NCBI RefSeq assembly: GCF_003576475.1
Contig: NZ_QWGR01000004.1
Location: forward strand, 434,001 to 498,000
Direction of reading: 5' to 3'
Length of the DNA: 64,000 nucleotides
From: Maribellus luteus
GTDB lineage: Bacteria > Bacteroidota > Bacteroidia > Bacteroidales > Prolixibacteraceae
The notes beneath the pieces were generated by a model that worked only from the letters and a program-made list of their open reading frames with translations, made no database searches and was not told the DNA's origin. Both the position numbers and the translations under genes were made by a program. Of the stretch, positions 36,099 to 44,714 are shown piece by piece. Numbering within the stretch: the stretch's first letter is position 1; every line of letters starts with the position of its first letter.

Positions 36099-36962
36099 AT
36101 GAAGAGATTTTTATTTATACTGGCCCTTGCTTTTATAGCAGCATCTTGTGGTTCCGGGAAACAGGAAGAAGCAAAAGTGATTACAGTGAGTATTTTGCCG
36201 CAAAAAACGTTTGTCCAGAAAATTGTGGGCGACGATTTTAGTGTGAATGTTTTGATTCCTCCGGGGGGAAGCCCGGCCACATACACGCTTTTGCCATCGC
36301 AGCTGAAGGACATTGCGCGATCTGCGATCTGGTTCCGGATTGGATACATTGCCTTTGAACATTCGTGGAAAGATAAAATTGGCCAGGCCAACACCAAAAT
36401 GAAAGTGGTTAACATGGCTGAAGGACTGGATCTGATTGCCGACCAGATGGAACAGCACGGTGATCATGTTCATATCGACGGAGTTGATCCGCATGTGTGG
36501 ATGTCGCCGGTAATGGTGAAGCAAATGGGAAAAGTAATACTGGATGAAGTTTCGAAACTTAAGCCGGAGAAAGCCGATGAGTACAAGGCCAATTACGAGA
36601 AGTTTGCCAACGAATGCGATGAGCTGGATGCGGAGCTTCGGAGCAAACTGGAGCCCTACAAAGGCCGGAAATTCATTGTTTTTCACCCCAGCCTTTCGTA
36701 CTATTCCCGCGAGTTTGGCCTCGAACAGTACTCGCTCGAAACAGGAGGAAAAGAGCCAACTCCGCAACATATGAAAGAAGTGGTGGATATGGCCAACGAG
36801 GACAATATCCGGGTGATTTATATCCAAAGCGAGTTTGATAAGGACCATGCGCGGGTTTTTGCCGAAGAGATCAATGGCAAAGTGTTCCAGGTTTGGCCAC
36901 TGAGTCCTGACTGGGCGGAGAATTTAAGGTCGATGACTGATTTACTTATTGAGAATTTTTAA
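36099..36962 (+). CDS. znuA: zinc ABC transporter substrate-binding lipoprotein ZnuA
   Basis: A 287-residue lipoprotein (AASC, Cys17) of the metal-binding cluster A-I family. The metal ligands typical of ZnuA/TroA are visible: a His-containing HGDHVHIDGVDPHVWMSP loop, His in FIVFHPSLSYYSREF, and an acidic residue near the C-terminus (QSEFDKDHAR). The His-rich loop HGDHVH is shorter than in E. coli ZnuA. The protein captures zinc, or possibly manganese, outside the inner membrane. The stop codon overlaps the start of znuC by 1 bp. Confidence 0.92.
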   Translation: MKRFLFILALAFIAASCGSGKQEEAKVITVSILPQKTFVQKIVGDDFSVNVLIPPGGSPATYTLLPSQLKDIARSAIWFRIGYIAFEHSWKDKIGQANTKMKVVNMAEGLDLIADQMEQHGDHVHIDGVDPHVWMSPVMVKQMGKVILDEVSKLKPEKADEYKANYEKFANECDELDAELRSKLEPYKGRKFIVFHPSLSYYSREFGLEQYSLETGGKEPTPQHMKEVVDMANEDNIRVIYIQSEFDKDHARVFAEEINGKVFQVWPLSPDWAENLRSMTDLLIENF

Positions 36963-37708
36963 TGAAACCACTGGTTAAAATAGAAAATCTTACGTGCGCT
37001 TACGACAAAATTCCGGTGCTTGAGAATGTCAACCTGGAAGTGAATGAGCGCGATTTCCTCGGCGTTATCGGACCCAATGGCGGCGGCAAAACAACTTTGC
37101 TGAAAGCCATTTTGGGGCTGCTTAAACCGGTGAAAGGAAAAATAGTTTTTGGAAGTGATTTGCAGGGACGTAAGAAACCCATCGGATATCTGCCCCAGGT
37201 AAGGCATATCGATAAAAAGTTTCCGATCACGGTTTTTGATGTGGTGCTTTCCGGGTCGATTATGAACGGCATTTACCGGCCTTCGGCTGAAGAACGGCAG
37301 AAAGCAGAGCAACTTCTCGTTGAGATGGGAATCCTGGATATCCGGCACAAAGCCATTGGTGAGCTTTCGGGTGGACAAATGCAACGTGTTTTTCTGTGCC
37401 GTGCATTGCTGAGCGACCCCAAACTTCTGATCCTGGATGAACCGGATACCTTTGTGGATAACCGTTTTGAAGGAGAGTTGTATGAGAAACTCCGGGCACT
37501 GAACAAAGAGATTGCCATCATCCTGGTTTCGCACGACGTGGGCACCATTTCAACCTATGTGAAAACCATTGCCTGCGTGAATAAATCGCTTCATTACCAT
37601 CCGAGCAATATTATTACCCAGGAGCAGCTGGAAGGATACAACTGTCCGATCCAGGTTATAACACACGGAGAAGTTCCACACACTGTATTACAGTATCATC
37701 ATCATTGA
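36962..37708 (+). CDS. znuC: zinc ABC transporter ATP-binding protein ZnuC
   Basis: A 248-residue ATPase. Walker A is GPNGGGKTTLL, the ABC signature LSGGQMQR, and Walker B LLILDEP followed by D-loop and H-loop (ILVSHD). KIEN and YDKIPVLENVNLEV open the protein as usual for metal importers. It energises import by the ZnuB permease. The C-terminal tail ends in HYHPSNIITQEQLEGY and VLQYHHH, a histidine-rich end. It sits between znuA (1-bp overlap) and znuB. Confidence 0.94.
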   Translation: MKPLVKIENLTCAYDKIPVLENVNLEVNERDFLGVIGPNGGGKTTLLKAILGLLKPVKGKIVFGSDLQGRKKPIGYLPQVRHIDKKFPITVFDVVLSGSIMNGIYRPSAEERQKAEQLLVEMGILDIRHKAIGELSGGQMQRVFLCRALLSDPKLLILDEPDTFVDNRFEGELYEKLRALNKEIAIILVSHDVGTISTYVKTIACVNKSLHYHPSNIITQEQLEGYNCPIQVITHGEVPHTVLQYHHH

Positions 37709-37710
37709 TT

Positions 37711-38520
37711 ATGAACGCCATACTTGAACTTTTTAATTACGATTTTTTTCAGAAAGCTTTTCTCGCCACCGTTTTTGCCAGTATTTCCTGCGGAATTATT
37801 GGGAGTTATATCGTTGCGCGAAGAATTGTATTTATCAGCGGGGGGATCACCCATGCCTCGTTTGGGGGTATCGGACTGGCTTTTCTCTTGGGATTTAACC
37901 CCTTACTGGGAGCTGTGTTGTTTGCTGTAATGTCGGCCATGGGAATTCAGTTCTTTACCAAAGTGGCCGAAATCAGGGAAGACTCTTCCATTGCGATCTG
38001 GTGGTCGCTTGGAATGGCACTGGGGATCATTTTTGTATTCCTGACACCGGGTTACACGCCCAACCTGATGAGCTACCTTTTTGGAAACATCCTTACGGTT
38101 ACCAGTTCCGAACTTTGGTGGATGTTTATGCTGAACGTGGTGATCGTGCTGTTCTTCACGCTTTTTTTGCGTCAGATTCTGTACATCGCATTCGACGAAG
38201 AGTTTGCCCGCACTGCCGGTTTGCCGGTCGATCGGTACAACTATCTCATCATGACACTGATTGCGCTTACCGTGGTGCTGAACATCCGCGTGGTGGGAAT
38301 TATCCTGATTTTATCGCTGCTGACGATCCCGCAGGCTTCGGCCAATCTTTTTACCAAAGATTTTAAGAAGCTGATTGTTCTGTCGTCGATGTTTGCATTT
38401 ATTGGGACGATGATCGGACTGTTCATTTCCTATTTCCTGGATATACCTTCGGGGGCCGCGATTATTTTTACGCTGGTGCTTATGTTTGGCTTGCTTCGGG
38501 TGGTTAAGATATTTGTGTAA
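37711..38520 (+). CDS. znuB: zinc ABC transporter permease ZnuB
   Basis: A 269-residue polytopic inner-membrane protein of the ABC-3 family, with about eight spans. ISGGITHASFGGIGLAFLLG is the typical coupling segment and DEEFARTAGLPVDRYNYL the usual cytoplasmic loop. The ATG at 37711 is used; a TTG two codons upstream overlaps the znuC stop and cannot be ruled out. It completes the importer. The stop TAA overlaps the ATG of a small Cys-rich gene. Confidence 0.94.
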   Translation: MNAILELFNYDFFQKAFLATVFASISCGIIGSYIVARRIVFISGGITHASFGGIGLAFLLGFNPLLGAVLFAVMSAMGIQFFTKVAEIREDSSIAIWWSLGMALGIIFVFLTPGYTPNLMSYLFGNILTVTSSELWWMFMLNVVIVLFFTLFLRQILYIAFDEEFARTAGLPVDRYNYLIMTLIALTVVLNIRVVGIILILSLLTIPQASANLFTKDFKKLIVLSSMFAFIGTMIGLFISYFLDIPSGAAIIFTLVLMFGLLRVVKIFV

Positions 38521-38699
38521 TGTTCACCCAAAAAAAGGAGAAATTCTATTGCTGTAAAACGTGTGGTTTTGAGTTTTCGAACCTCGATGTTGAACGTGTT
38601 TGCAGCAATTGTTTCGCCTGTACCGGATGCGAAGTTTACACTTGCCCGTCGTGTGGTTCAGAGGTGGTGGTTAAGCCCATGAAAAAGATGCAATCGTAG
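38520..38699 (+). CDS. 59-residue Cys-rich protein coupled to znuB
   Basis: A short gene starting in the znuB stop (TAATG overlap of one base), so translation is coupled. The 59 residues hold nine cysteines in an orderly array: YCCKTCGFEF, then CSNCFACTGC, then CPSCGSE. These are at positions 11, 12, 15, 28, 31, 34, 37, 42 and 45. The pattern suggests two zinc-ribbon-like knuckles, or a small metal-binding protein like a metallothionein. There is no signal peptide, so it acts in the cytoplasm. Its place at the end of the zinc importer operon suggests zinc storage, transfer or sensing (inference). Confidence 0.75.
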   Translation: MFTQKKEKFYCCKTCGFEFSNLDVERVCSNCFACTGCEVYTCPSCGSEVVVKPMKKMQS

Positions 38700-38850
38700 T
38701 TCACTCTGAGCTTGAAATCAACACACAAAAAACTTTCGGTTTAGCGTGATTTAATAGGATAAAACGCGAAAAACGTATTGTATCAAATAAAAGAATAATG
38801 TATTTTCGGCTTGTGTTTATACACAATCAATTCGGGATTGCCTAAAACAA

Positions 38851-38882
38851 AAACTGCCCGTGCTGTAACAGCCGGGCAGTTT
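38851..38882. terminator. intrinsic terminator between the zinc operon and nagB
   Basis: AAACTGCCCG-t-GCT (38851-38864) pairs with AGC-CGGGCAGTTT (38870-38882) with one bulged base. Read leftward it is followed by T-rich sequence, so it mainly ends the nagB transcript. Confidence 0.75.
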
Positions 38883-38904
38883 CGTTTTCTAACAGTTATA
38901 GTGT

Positions 38905-39684
38905 TTAATAAGCTTCTTTGAAGTATTTAACTGTACCCACTTTTAACTCCATGGTGGCTTCTTCGTCACAAACAATAATTCCGTTCGGATGAGCCTGTAA
39001 AGCTGAAAGCGTCCACATGTGGTTGATTCCGTTTTCTACTACATTTTGCAGCGCGCGCGCTTTCTTGTATCCGTTTACAATGATCAGTACCTCTTTGGCA
39101 TCCAAAACCGTTTGTACACCAACCGTAAGCGACTGCTTGGGGACAAGGGTAAGATCGTTGTTAAAGAAACGCGAGTTGGCAACAATGGTGTCGTAGTTCA
39201 GGTTAACCAGGCGGGTGCGCGATTGCAGCGATGAACCGGGAACGTTAAAGGCCAGGTGACCATCGGCTCCCATTCCTCCCAAGAAAAGCTCAATCCCACC
39301 GTAGTTATTGATCTTCTCTTCGTATTCAGCACATTCCTTATCCAGATCGCTCGCGTTGCCATTCAAAATGTGAATGTTCTCTTTTTTGATGTCGATATGG
39401 TTAAAGAAATTGTTGAACATGAAGCTATGGTAGCTTTCCGGATGATCTTCGGCAATACCTACGTATTCATCCATATTGAAAGTAACCACATTCTCGAAAG
39501 ACACTCTTCCCGATTTGTTTAAATCGATTAGTGCTTTGTAAGTTCCAAGTGGCGATGAACCTGTGGGCAAACCCAGTACAAAAGGCTTCTCCGGAGTTGG
39601 TTGAAATTCGTTGATCCGGGTCGCAATATGGTTAGCTGTCCACTGGCTGATCTCGTCGTAATTGTTATGAATGATAAGTTTCAT
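38905..39684 (-). CDS. nagB: glucosamine-6-phosphate deaminase
   Basis: A 259-residue enzyme converting glucosamine-6-phosphate to fructose-6-phosphate and ammonia. [16 protein letters not shown] binds phosphate, FNMDEYVG holds the catalytic aspartate, and [17 protein letters not shown] holds the Asp/His proton-relay pair. The length fits NagB. It lies downstream of the NagB/PIG-L fusion gene and the ROK regulator on the same strand, with a hairpin in the 75-bp gap, and is the last gene before a terminator. Confidence 0.96.
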   Translation of the reverse strand: MKLIIHNNYDEISQWTANHIATRINEFQPTPEKPFVLGLPTGSSPLGTYKALIDLNKSGRVSFENVVTFNMDEYVGIAEDHPESYHSFMFNNFFNHIDIKKENIHILNGNASDLDKECAEYEEKINNYGGIELFLGGMGADGHLAFNVPGSSLQSRTRLVNLNYDTIVANSRFFNNDLTLVPKQSLTVGVQTVLDAKEVLIIVNGYKKARALQNVVENGINHMWTLSALQAHPNGIIVCDEEATMELKVGTVKYFKEAY

Positions 39685-39705
39685 CTTATATATGATTTTT
39701 GGTTA

Positions 39706-39744
39706 TTTTGACACTCTCCCGTTCATACGGGGAAAGTGCCAAAA
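39706..39744 (-). terminator. long imperfect hairpin between the fusion gene and nagB
   Basis: TTTTGACACTCTCCCG (39706-39721) pairs with CGGGGAAAGTGCCAAAA (39728-39744) with a few mismatches. There is no good T-run on the leftward strand, so it may act as an attenuator or a processing/stability hairpin. Confidence 0.5.
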
Positions 39745-39759
39745 GTAATCAATTAAATG

Positions 39760-42066
39760 TTATCCAAGGTTCTCCATTGCCTTGCCCAGCTTGGCTGATT
39801 CGGCAAGAAACTGCTCTACAGTTAATTCGCGGTGGTAAATCATTCCGTGTGTTGCTCTCAGTAGTGGCGATTCATTCTGGTAGAAGAAATTTTTGCCCAG
39901 TAACAACTCAATTTGTTTGTGCTGTTCGAACCATACCCTGCGGGTTACATCGCTGAATTTTCCATCGAGCTGGTAACTTGGGAACGATGCGTTCACCTGT
40001 GTAATGTAGCATTCGGTAAACGACTGGTCGAGCGTTGCCAGCGAATTAAGCGAAACCGGAACGATCACTTCCACATCCCACGGATTGTACCTGAACCACA
40101 CATTCCGGTAACCTACAATGCGCAAGTTGCTGAGGTCTTCTTCTTTGTTCCATTCTTCAACGGCTTTGCTTACTGCCTGTAGTACTTTGTAGTGAGTGTC
40201 CGGTCCGCTTCCCTGCGGGTCCATTGCCAAACTGATAACTGTTGGCTTATATTTTCTGAAATCATTCAGAATAGGCAGCACGTCGTTTTCGAAATTAGAT
40301 TCTCCGGAATAAAATCCAAGATGAAGGTGGTGTACATTTTTCACCATTGTTCCGTAGTGCGCCCAAACCAGTTCTTCTTCGAACTCACGGATCATTCCTT
40401 TCAGTTTCTGTATTTTTGGGGGATTTATACCACCGTCGTAGCTGTTTTTCAGAACTGTAAGAATTTCATCGATGGTTTCGCGCAGCTGCTCTTCGTTGTT
40501 GAGATCCCAGATAGAAACCAGCGCTCTTACCGTCCGGTGGCAAACACCGCGGCGTTTTTCTTCTGCATCCTGTGCTGCAATGTTATCGAGGTAATGGTAA
40601 AGATCTTTGTCCCACTTGTATTTGTATCCATCCTGGAAAAAATCGGGGAAGTTGATCATCTCAATTTTGCCATGGTTCAGCAGGTCCAGCGTATCCAGTA
40701 AAAGATCGCGCAGGAATGTATTGGTGACTGCATTATAGCCGGAAGTCATTACCGAAAAATGTAATTCATTGCTGGCTTCGCGTGACTGCCTGTTAGTTGC
40801 CGGCATAATTCCGAGCATGATGTCGTCGTGGTGAGGGCCAGTATGGTAATAAGTCTGGTTTTTCTCCCGCTCCATTCCTTTTTGAAGCTTTGCCGTAATG
40901 GAATCAATTACCGACTGAACTGTATTCTCACTCAGATCGGGAATCATACTGCAATATTTGTCTGCTTTCAGATCGGCTAGTTCGAGTTTCGATCCGAACT
41001 TGTTGATCTTCTTGCACAAATCAATTACAGCACGTTCTGTTTTCTGGTGATTCCACGGCGAGCATTTATAGTAGCAATCAATGGCATCATCCAATTTTAC
41101 GGCAGCTCCTTCAGTCAGGTAAAAACGGGCATTTTCAAGTCCCTGTAGTGAAGTAGCGGGGTAGCAAATGCTGGCTTCGCATTCAATTGAGTTTTTGATC
41201 ACATCCGCAATCGCTTCGCCTGCTGCATAAATAATCGCCTTGTTTTTTGGGTTGAATTTCAGGGTTCCCAAGCCAATGGTAATTACCAGGCGGTTTCTCG
41301 AGACTTCGATTCCGCCTAAGTCGGCCGCTGTTATTGCCTGTGTTTCGAAATTGGTTTCGGTAAGGCGGGTACCTGAGAAATGATCGGTTCCGCGGGTATT
41401 GAAGGCAATGTGTCCGTCAGGCCCGATTCCACTCATGAAAAATCCGATACCACCTTTTTCCCTTATTTTGGTTTCGTAAGCCCTGCACCAGTTGTCGATT
41501 TGGAAAATGGAACGTTGTTGCAGTTGCTCCTGGTGTGTTTTTGCTTCGCGGTAACGCAGCGAGAGGTCAATTTTGTAATCCGGGAATACTTCGCTGTAGT
41601 GTTTGCCGTCGGCCAGTTCAATTTCTTCCGAATTGATCAGCAATGCTTTTTCTGCATCAAAGCCAAAACCTTTTATGTAGTGCTCAACCGCGTAATTGTA
41701 CAAGCTGTTGTGTTGTTTTGGATCGATGGGGAAAAATTCGCCCATTTGCACAAATGTCAGGCCGCTCAAATCTGGTTTTGCCACATCTGCCAGTCCGTAT
41801 TTTGCACGAATGTCAATGCCTTTCTGGTTGTCCCAGTTATCCAGCAGGAAATGCGTGTAATTCTGAAAGTACTGAGCGGTTTTTGCACTCGGAAGACTGA
41901 TAACGCCTTGCGGGTTTTTACTTACCCATTCAAGGAAACTCAAAGCCGATAATAATCCGAGTTTTGGAAAACTATCAGACGCAATGTAAGGAACACGAGT
42001 TGTAATCTCTTGTAGTTGGGTTTCTTTTAGAAACGCTTCTTCAACTTTTGAAAAATTGTGATTCAT
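39760..42066 (-). CDS. NagB-like/PIG-L fusion protein
   Basis: A 768-residue two-domain protein. Residues about 1-340 form a NagB/6-phosphogluconolactonase-type domain (FFMSGIGPDGHIAFNTRGTDH, keeping the Asp/His pair). Residues about 395-768 form a PIG-L/LmbE deacetylase-like domain whose zinc motif is PHHDD at 411-415, in place of the usual PHPDD. The NagB segment that normally reads (N/Q)(M/I)DE(Y/F) is QMGEF (107-111), so the catalytic aspartate is glycine. A regulatory or binding role for the NagB half, with N-deacetylation by the second half, is possible (inference). It is transcribed with nagB and the ROK regulator. Confidence 0.88.
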   Translation of the reverse strand: MNHNFSKVEEAFLKETQLQEITTRVPYIASDSFPKLGLLSALSFLEWVSKNPQGVISLPSAKTAQYFQNYTHFLLDNWDNQKGIDIRAKYGLADVAKPDLSGLTFVQMGEFFPIDPKQHNSLYNYAVEHYIKGFGFDAEKALLINSEEIELADGKHYSEVFPDYKIDLSLRYREAKTHQEQLQQRSIFQIDNWCRAYETKIREKGGIGFFMSGIGPDGHIAFNTRGTDHFSGTRLTETNFETQAITAADLGGIEVSRNRLVITIGLGTLKFNPKNKAIIYAAGEAIADVIKNSIECEASICYPATSLQGLENARFYLTEGAAVKLDDAIDCYYKCSPWNHQKTERAVIDLCKKINKFGSKLELADLKADKYCSMIPDLSENTVQSVIDSITAKLQKGMEREKNQTYYHTGPHHDDIMLGIMPATNRQSREASNELHFSVMTSGYNAVTNTFLRDLLLDTLDLLNHGKIEMINFPDFFQDGYKYKWDKDLYHYLDNIAAQDAEEKRRGVCHRTVRALVSIWDLNNEEQLRETIDEILTVLKNSYDGGINPPKIQKLKGMIREFEEELVWAHYGTMVKNVHHLHLGFYSGESNFENDVLPILNDFRKYKPTVISLAMDPQGSGPDTHYKVLQAVSKAVEEWNKEEDLSNLRIVGYRNVWFRYNPWDVEVIVPVSLNSLATLDQSFTECYITQVNASFPSYQLDGKFSDVTRRVWFEQHKQIELLLGKNFFYQNESPLLRATHGMIYHRELTVEQFLAESAKLGKAMENLG

Positions 42067-42098
42067 CGTATGTATTTGTTTCTGCTACTATTTATTCA

Positions 42099-42130
42099 TA
42101 GACAGTTGCCTGAATTTTTTGTTCTGTCTA
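42099..42130. repeat. spaced inverted repeat between the ROK regulator and the fusion gene
   Basis: TAGACAG (42099-42105) and CTGTCTA (42124-42130), 18 bp apart. The right arm includes the ROK regulator stop codon. Possible hairpin; no T-run. Confidence 0.3.
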
Positions 42131-43342
42131 TTTTGAAATTTGTTCCAGTGCATAAGCCGCTGCGCCCATTGTTCCGGCTTTTGGCCCCAGTTCGGAGAAC
42201 AGTACCTGGGAGTCGTTACTGATGTCGCGGTTGCTGTAAGTGTTAATCGCCTGTTGAATGGGAGCCTGAATAAAGCGGCTGGCTACAGCTACCTGTCCGC
42301 TTAAAATAATCAGCTCGGGGTTAAATACCTGAATAAGCAATGCAATGCCGTGTCCAAGCCATTTTCCTGCTTCCGAAAAGAGCGAAATGGCAAACTGGTC
42401 GCCGGAATCGGCAGCTTGTATAACCGTTGAAATATCTATTTTTTCTAAATCGTTGTCAACCAATTTGTTTATAAGCGATGACTTGCCGTTTTTAATGGCT
42501 TCCCGCGCCTGGCGGGCAATGGCTTTTGCCGAAACTACTGTTTCGAGGCATCCCTGTTTTCCGCAAACACAAAGCGGTCCGTCGGTAACAATCGGAACAT
42601 GCCCGAATTCGCCGGAAAAACCTGACTTGCCGGTGTATAATTTCCCGTTCACGATTATGCCCAGTCCCATTCCCCAATCAACCTGCAGCATCAGCACGTT
42701 TTTCTTGTTACGTGCCAGACCAAAATGTTGTTCGGCAAAGGTGCGCAGCTTGGTATCGTGGTTGAAAAATACGGGTACCCCGAATATCGTTTTTAATTCG
42801 GCAAACAAGTTCTTTACTTCGGGGAAGTAGGTAAGGTTGGTTCCTTCGTGAAGATTAATCAGCCCGGGAAGTTCAATTCCTGCCACCAGGATCTTGTCGC
42901 GCGAGATATTGCTTTCCTTGAAAACCTCCTCCAGCTTTTGATTTACCTGGTGGAATATTTCAATGTCCGACTGCATGCTGATGGGGAAAAAGTGAGGTCC
43001 GCTAATTTCCTCGTTGTTGCTGTTAAAAATCGAAATAATGGTGCGGGTAACATTAATAGTAATACCAACTACATAAAATCCGTCTTTCACCAGGCCGTAA
43101 ATATTGGGCCGGCGGCCACCGCTGGAATCACCGCGGCCGAGTTCTTCCACCAAACCTTCATCAATCAGCTCCAGGAGCAAACTGTTAATTTTGGGGGTAC
43201 TTAACTTAATTTGTTTTGCTAACTCCGAATTCGACAGGGGGCCGTTAAAATAAATCGCACGAAGGATGTGCTTTTTATGTCCACTTTTTTTGACTTCAAC
43301 GGCCTGGCTATGGTTTACAGGATGTTTAAATAGTCTTTCCAT
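42128..43342 (-). CDS. ROK family transcriptional regulator (NagC/Mlc-like)
   Basis: A 404-residue repressor-type ROK protein. An N-terminal winged helix (about 25-80, NSELAKQIKLSTPKINSLLLELIDEG) is followed by the ROK sugar-binding fold with GFSGEFGHVPIVTDG and the zinc motif CVCGKQGCLE. NagC and Mlc homologues bind phosphorylated or free sugars and control amino-sugar or glucose genes. It heads a leftward group with the NagB/PIG-L fusion and nagB, which suggests control of N-acetylglucosamine metabolism. A 23-bp palindrome upstream may be its own operator. Confidence 0.93.
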   Translation of the reverse strand: MERLFKHPVNHSQAVEVKKSGHKKHILRAIYFNGPLSNSELAKQIKLSTPKINSLLLELIDEGLVEELGRGDSSGGRRPNIYGLVKDGFYVVGITINVTRTIISIFNSNNEEISGPHFFPISMQSDIEIFHQVNQKLEEVFKESNISRDKILVAGIELPGLINLHEGTNLTYFPEVKNLFAELKTIFGVPVFFNHDTKLRTFAEQHFGLARNKKNVLMLQVDWGMGLGIIVNGKLYTGKSGFSGEFGHVPIVTDGPLCVCGKQGCLETVVSAKAIARQAREAIKNGKSSLINKLVDNDLEKIDISTVIQAADSGDQFAISLFSEAGKWLGHGIALLIQVFNPELIILSGQVAVASRFIQAPIQQAINTYSNRDISNDSQVLFSELGPKAGTMGAAAYALEQISK

Positions 43343-43386
43343 GATAGTTCTACAAAAATCTAAATTAAATAAGTTCCAAACAAGCG

Positions 43387-43409
43387 CCTTTTTAATAATT
43401 TTAAAAAGG
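43387..43409. promoter_or_regulatory. perfect 23-bp palindrome upstream of the ROK regulator
   Basis: CCTTTTTAA-TAATT-TTAAAAAGG with 9-bp perfect arms, 44 bp before the ROK regulator start codon. AT-rich palindromes of this shape are typical of NagC/Mlc-type operators, so autoregulation is plausible. Confidence 0.5.
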
Positions 43410-43540
43410 AAGAGGTATTTTCGCTAAATTTAACCATTGCTTTACAATTCATAAAAAAATAATGCCAAAATATTTTGATCTTGTTTATTTTAGAAGAACT
43501 TTAGGCTGGCAAGTCTTAAACCGATTAAACAGAAAGTACA

Positions 43541-44650
43541 ATGTGTAGGAAGAAATTTTGGATACTGCTTTTGCTTGTAATTGGTATTGGCCTGGCTCAC
43601 GGTCAATCGCGTAGAATTATCAACATTCCTGATATTAGTGGGTACAAAACACTCAAATGTGATTTTCATATTCATACCGTATTTTCGGATGGTACCGTTT
43701 GGCCAACCGTGCGGATAAATGAAGCCTGGGAAGAGGGCCTCGATGCAATTTCGATTACGGATCACATCGAGTACAGGCCGCATTCAACCGATGTTGTGGC
43801 AGATCACAACCGTTCGTATGAAATTGCGGTACCGCTGGCCAGGCAAAAAAATATTTTGCTGGTAAAGGGGGCCGAGATTACCCGCAGTATGCCTCCCGGG
43901 CATTTGAATGCCTTGTTTATTAAGAATGCCAACCTGCTGGACCGCGACGATGTGTTCGATGCCATCAAGGAAGCACGTGACCAGGGCGCTTTTCTGATCT
44001 GGAACCACCCGGGCTGGAAAGCGCAGCAGCCCGATTCAACCTTGTGGTGGCCCGAACATTCCAACCTCCTGGCAAATGGCTTGCTTCATGGTATTGAGGT
44101 GTATAACAGCAATGAATATTACCCGGAAGCATTGGAATGGGCCAACGAAAAAAAGCTGACCATGTTTGCCAATACCGATGTACACGGCCCCATGAATGTA
44201 GAGGAAGGACAACACCGCCCTATGACATTGGTTTTTGCGAAAAGCCGTACCGAAGGCGGAATCAAGGAAGCGCTTTTTAACCGGCGCACATTGGCTTATT
44301 TCGACAATACCCTGGTAGGGCAATCGGCTTTGCTGGAACCTGTGTTTTTTGCCTCGCTCGAATACGACAAGGCACCTTTACGAATCGCCAACGGAATCAA
44401 TAAAGTAGTGTACCTGCGAAATAACTCGGATCTTGACTACGAACTGGAACTGGTACAACCGGGTGTTGGTTTCGATGCACCGGAGCGTTTAACACTGAAA
44501 GCACATCATGTTACGCCTTTGAGTTTAAGCGGTAACTCCGATGAAATTGGCAGTACCCGCGAAATCAACCTTTACTACACGGTAAAAAACATGTTCACAG
44601 GGCCTGTCGATAACCTGATCGTTACGTTTACCTTTAAAAATCTTCCTTAA
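43541..44650 (+). CDS. secreted PHP-domain phosphoesterase-like protein
   Basis: A 369-residue protein with a signal peptide (cleavage after AHGQ at about 21). The PHP domain is clear: CDFHIHTVFSDGTVWP (metal-binding His pair), ISITDHIEYRPH, and the C-terminal FANTDVHGPM. PHP domains are trinuclear-metal phosphoesterases. A beta-rich tail (about 280-369) follows the PHP domain and may be a binding domain. The export signal places it in the periplasm or beyond. Substrate unknown. It is divergent from the ROK regulator. Confidence 0.88.
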   Translation: MCRKKFWILLLLVIGIGLAHGQSRRIINIPDISGYKTLKCDFHIHTVFSDGTVWPTVRINEAWEEGLDAISITDHIEYRPHSTDVVADHNRSYEIAVPLARQKNILLVKGAEITRSMPPGHLNALFIKNANLLDRDDVFDAIKEARDQGAFLIWNHPGWKAQQPDSTLWWPEHSNLLANGLLHGIEVYNSNEYYPEALEWANEKKLTMFANTDVHGPMNVEEGQHRPMTLVFAKSRTEGGIKEALFNRRTLAYFDNTLVGQSALLEPVFFASLEYDKAPLRIANGINKVVYLRNNSDLDYELELVQPGVGFDAPERLTLKAHHVTPLSLSGNSDEIGSTREINLYYTVKNMFTGPVDNLIVTFTFKNLP

Positions 44651-44714
44651 AAAATACCGCCTGCTGAACAATTTGGCCGCGGGGAAGTTTTTGCGATTAC
44701 ATATTCAGTAAAAA

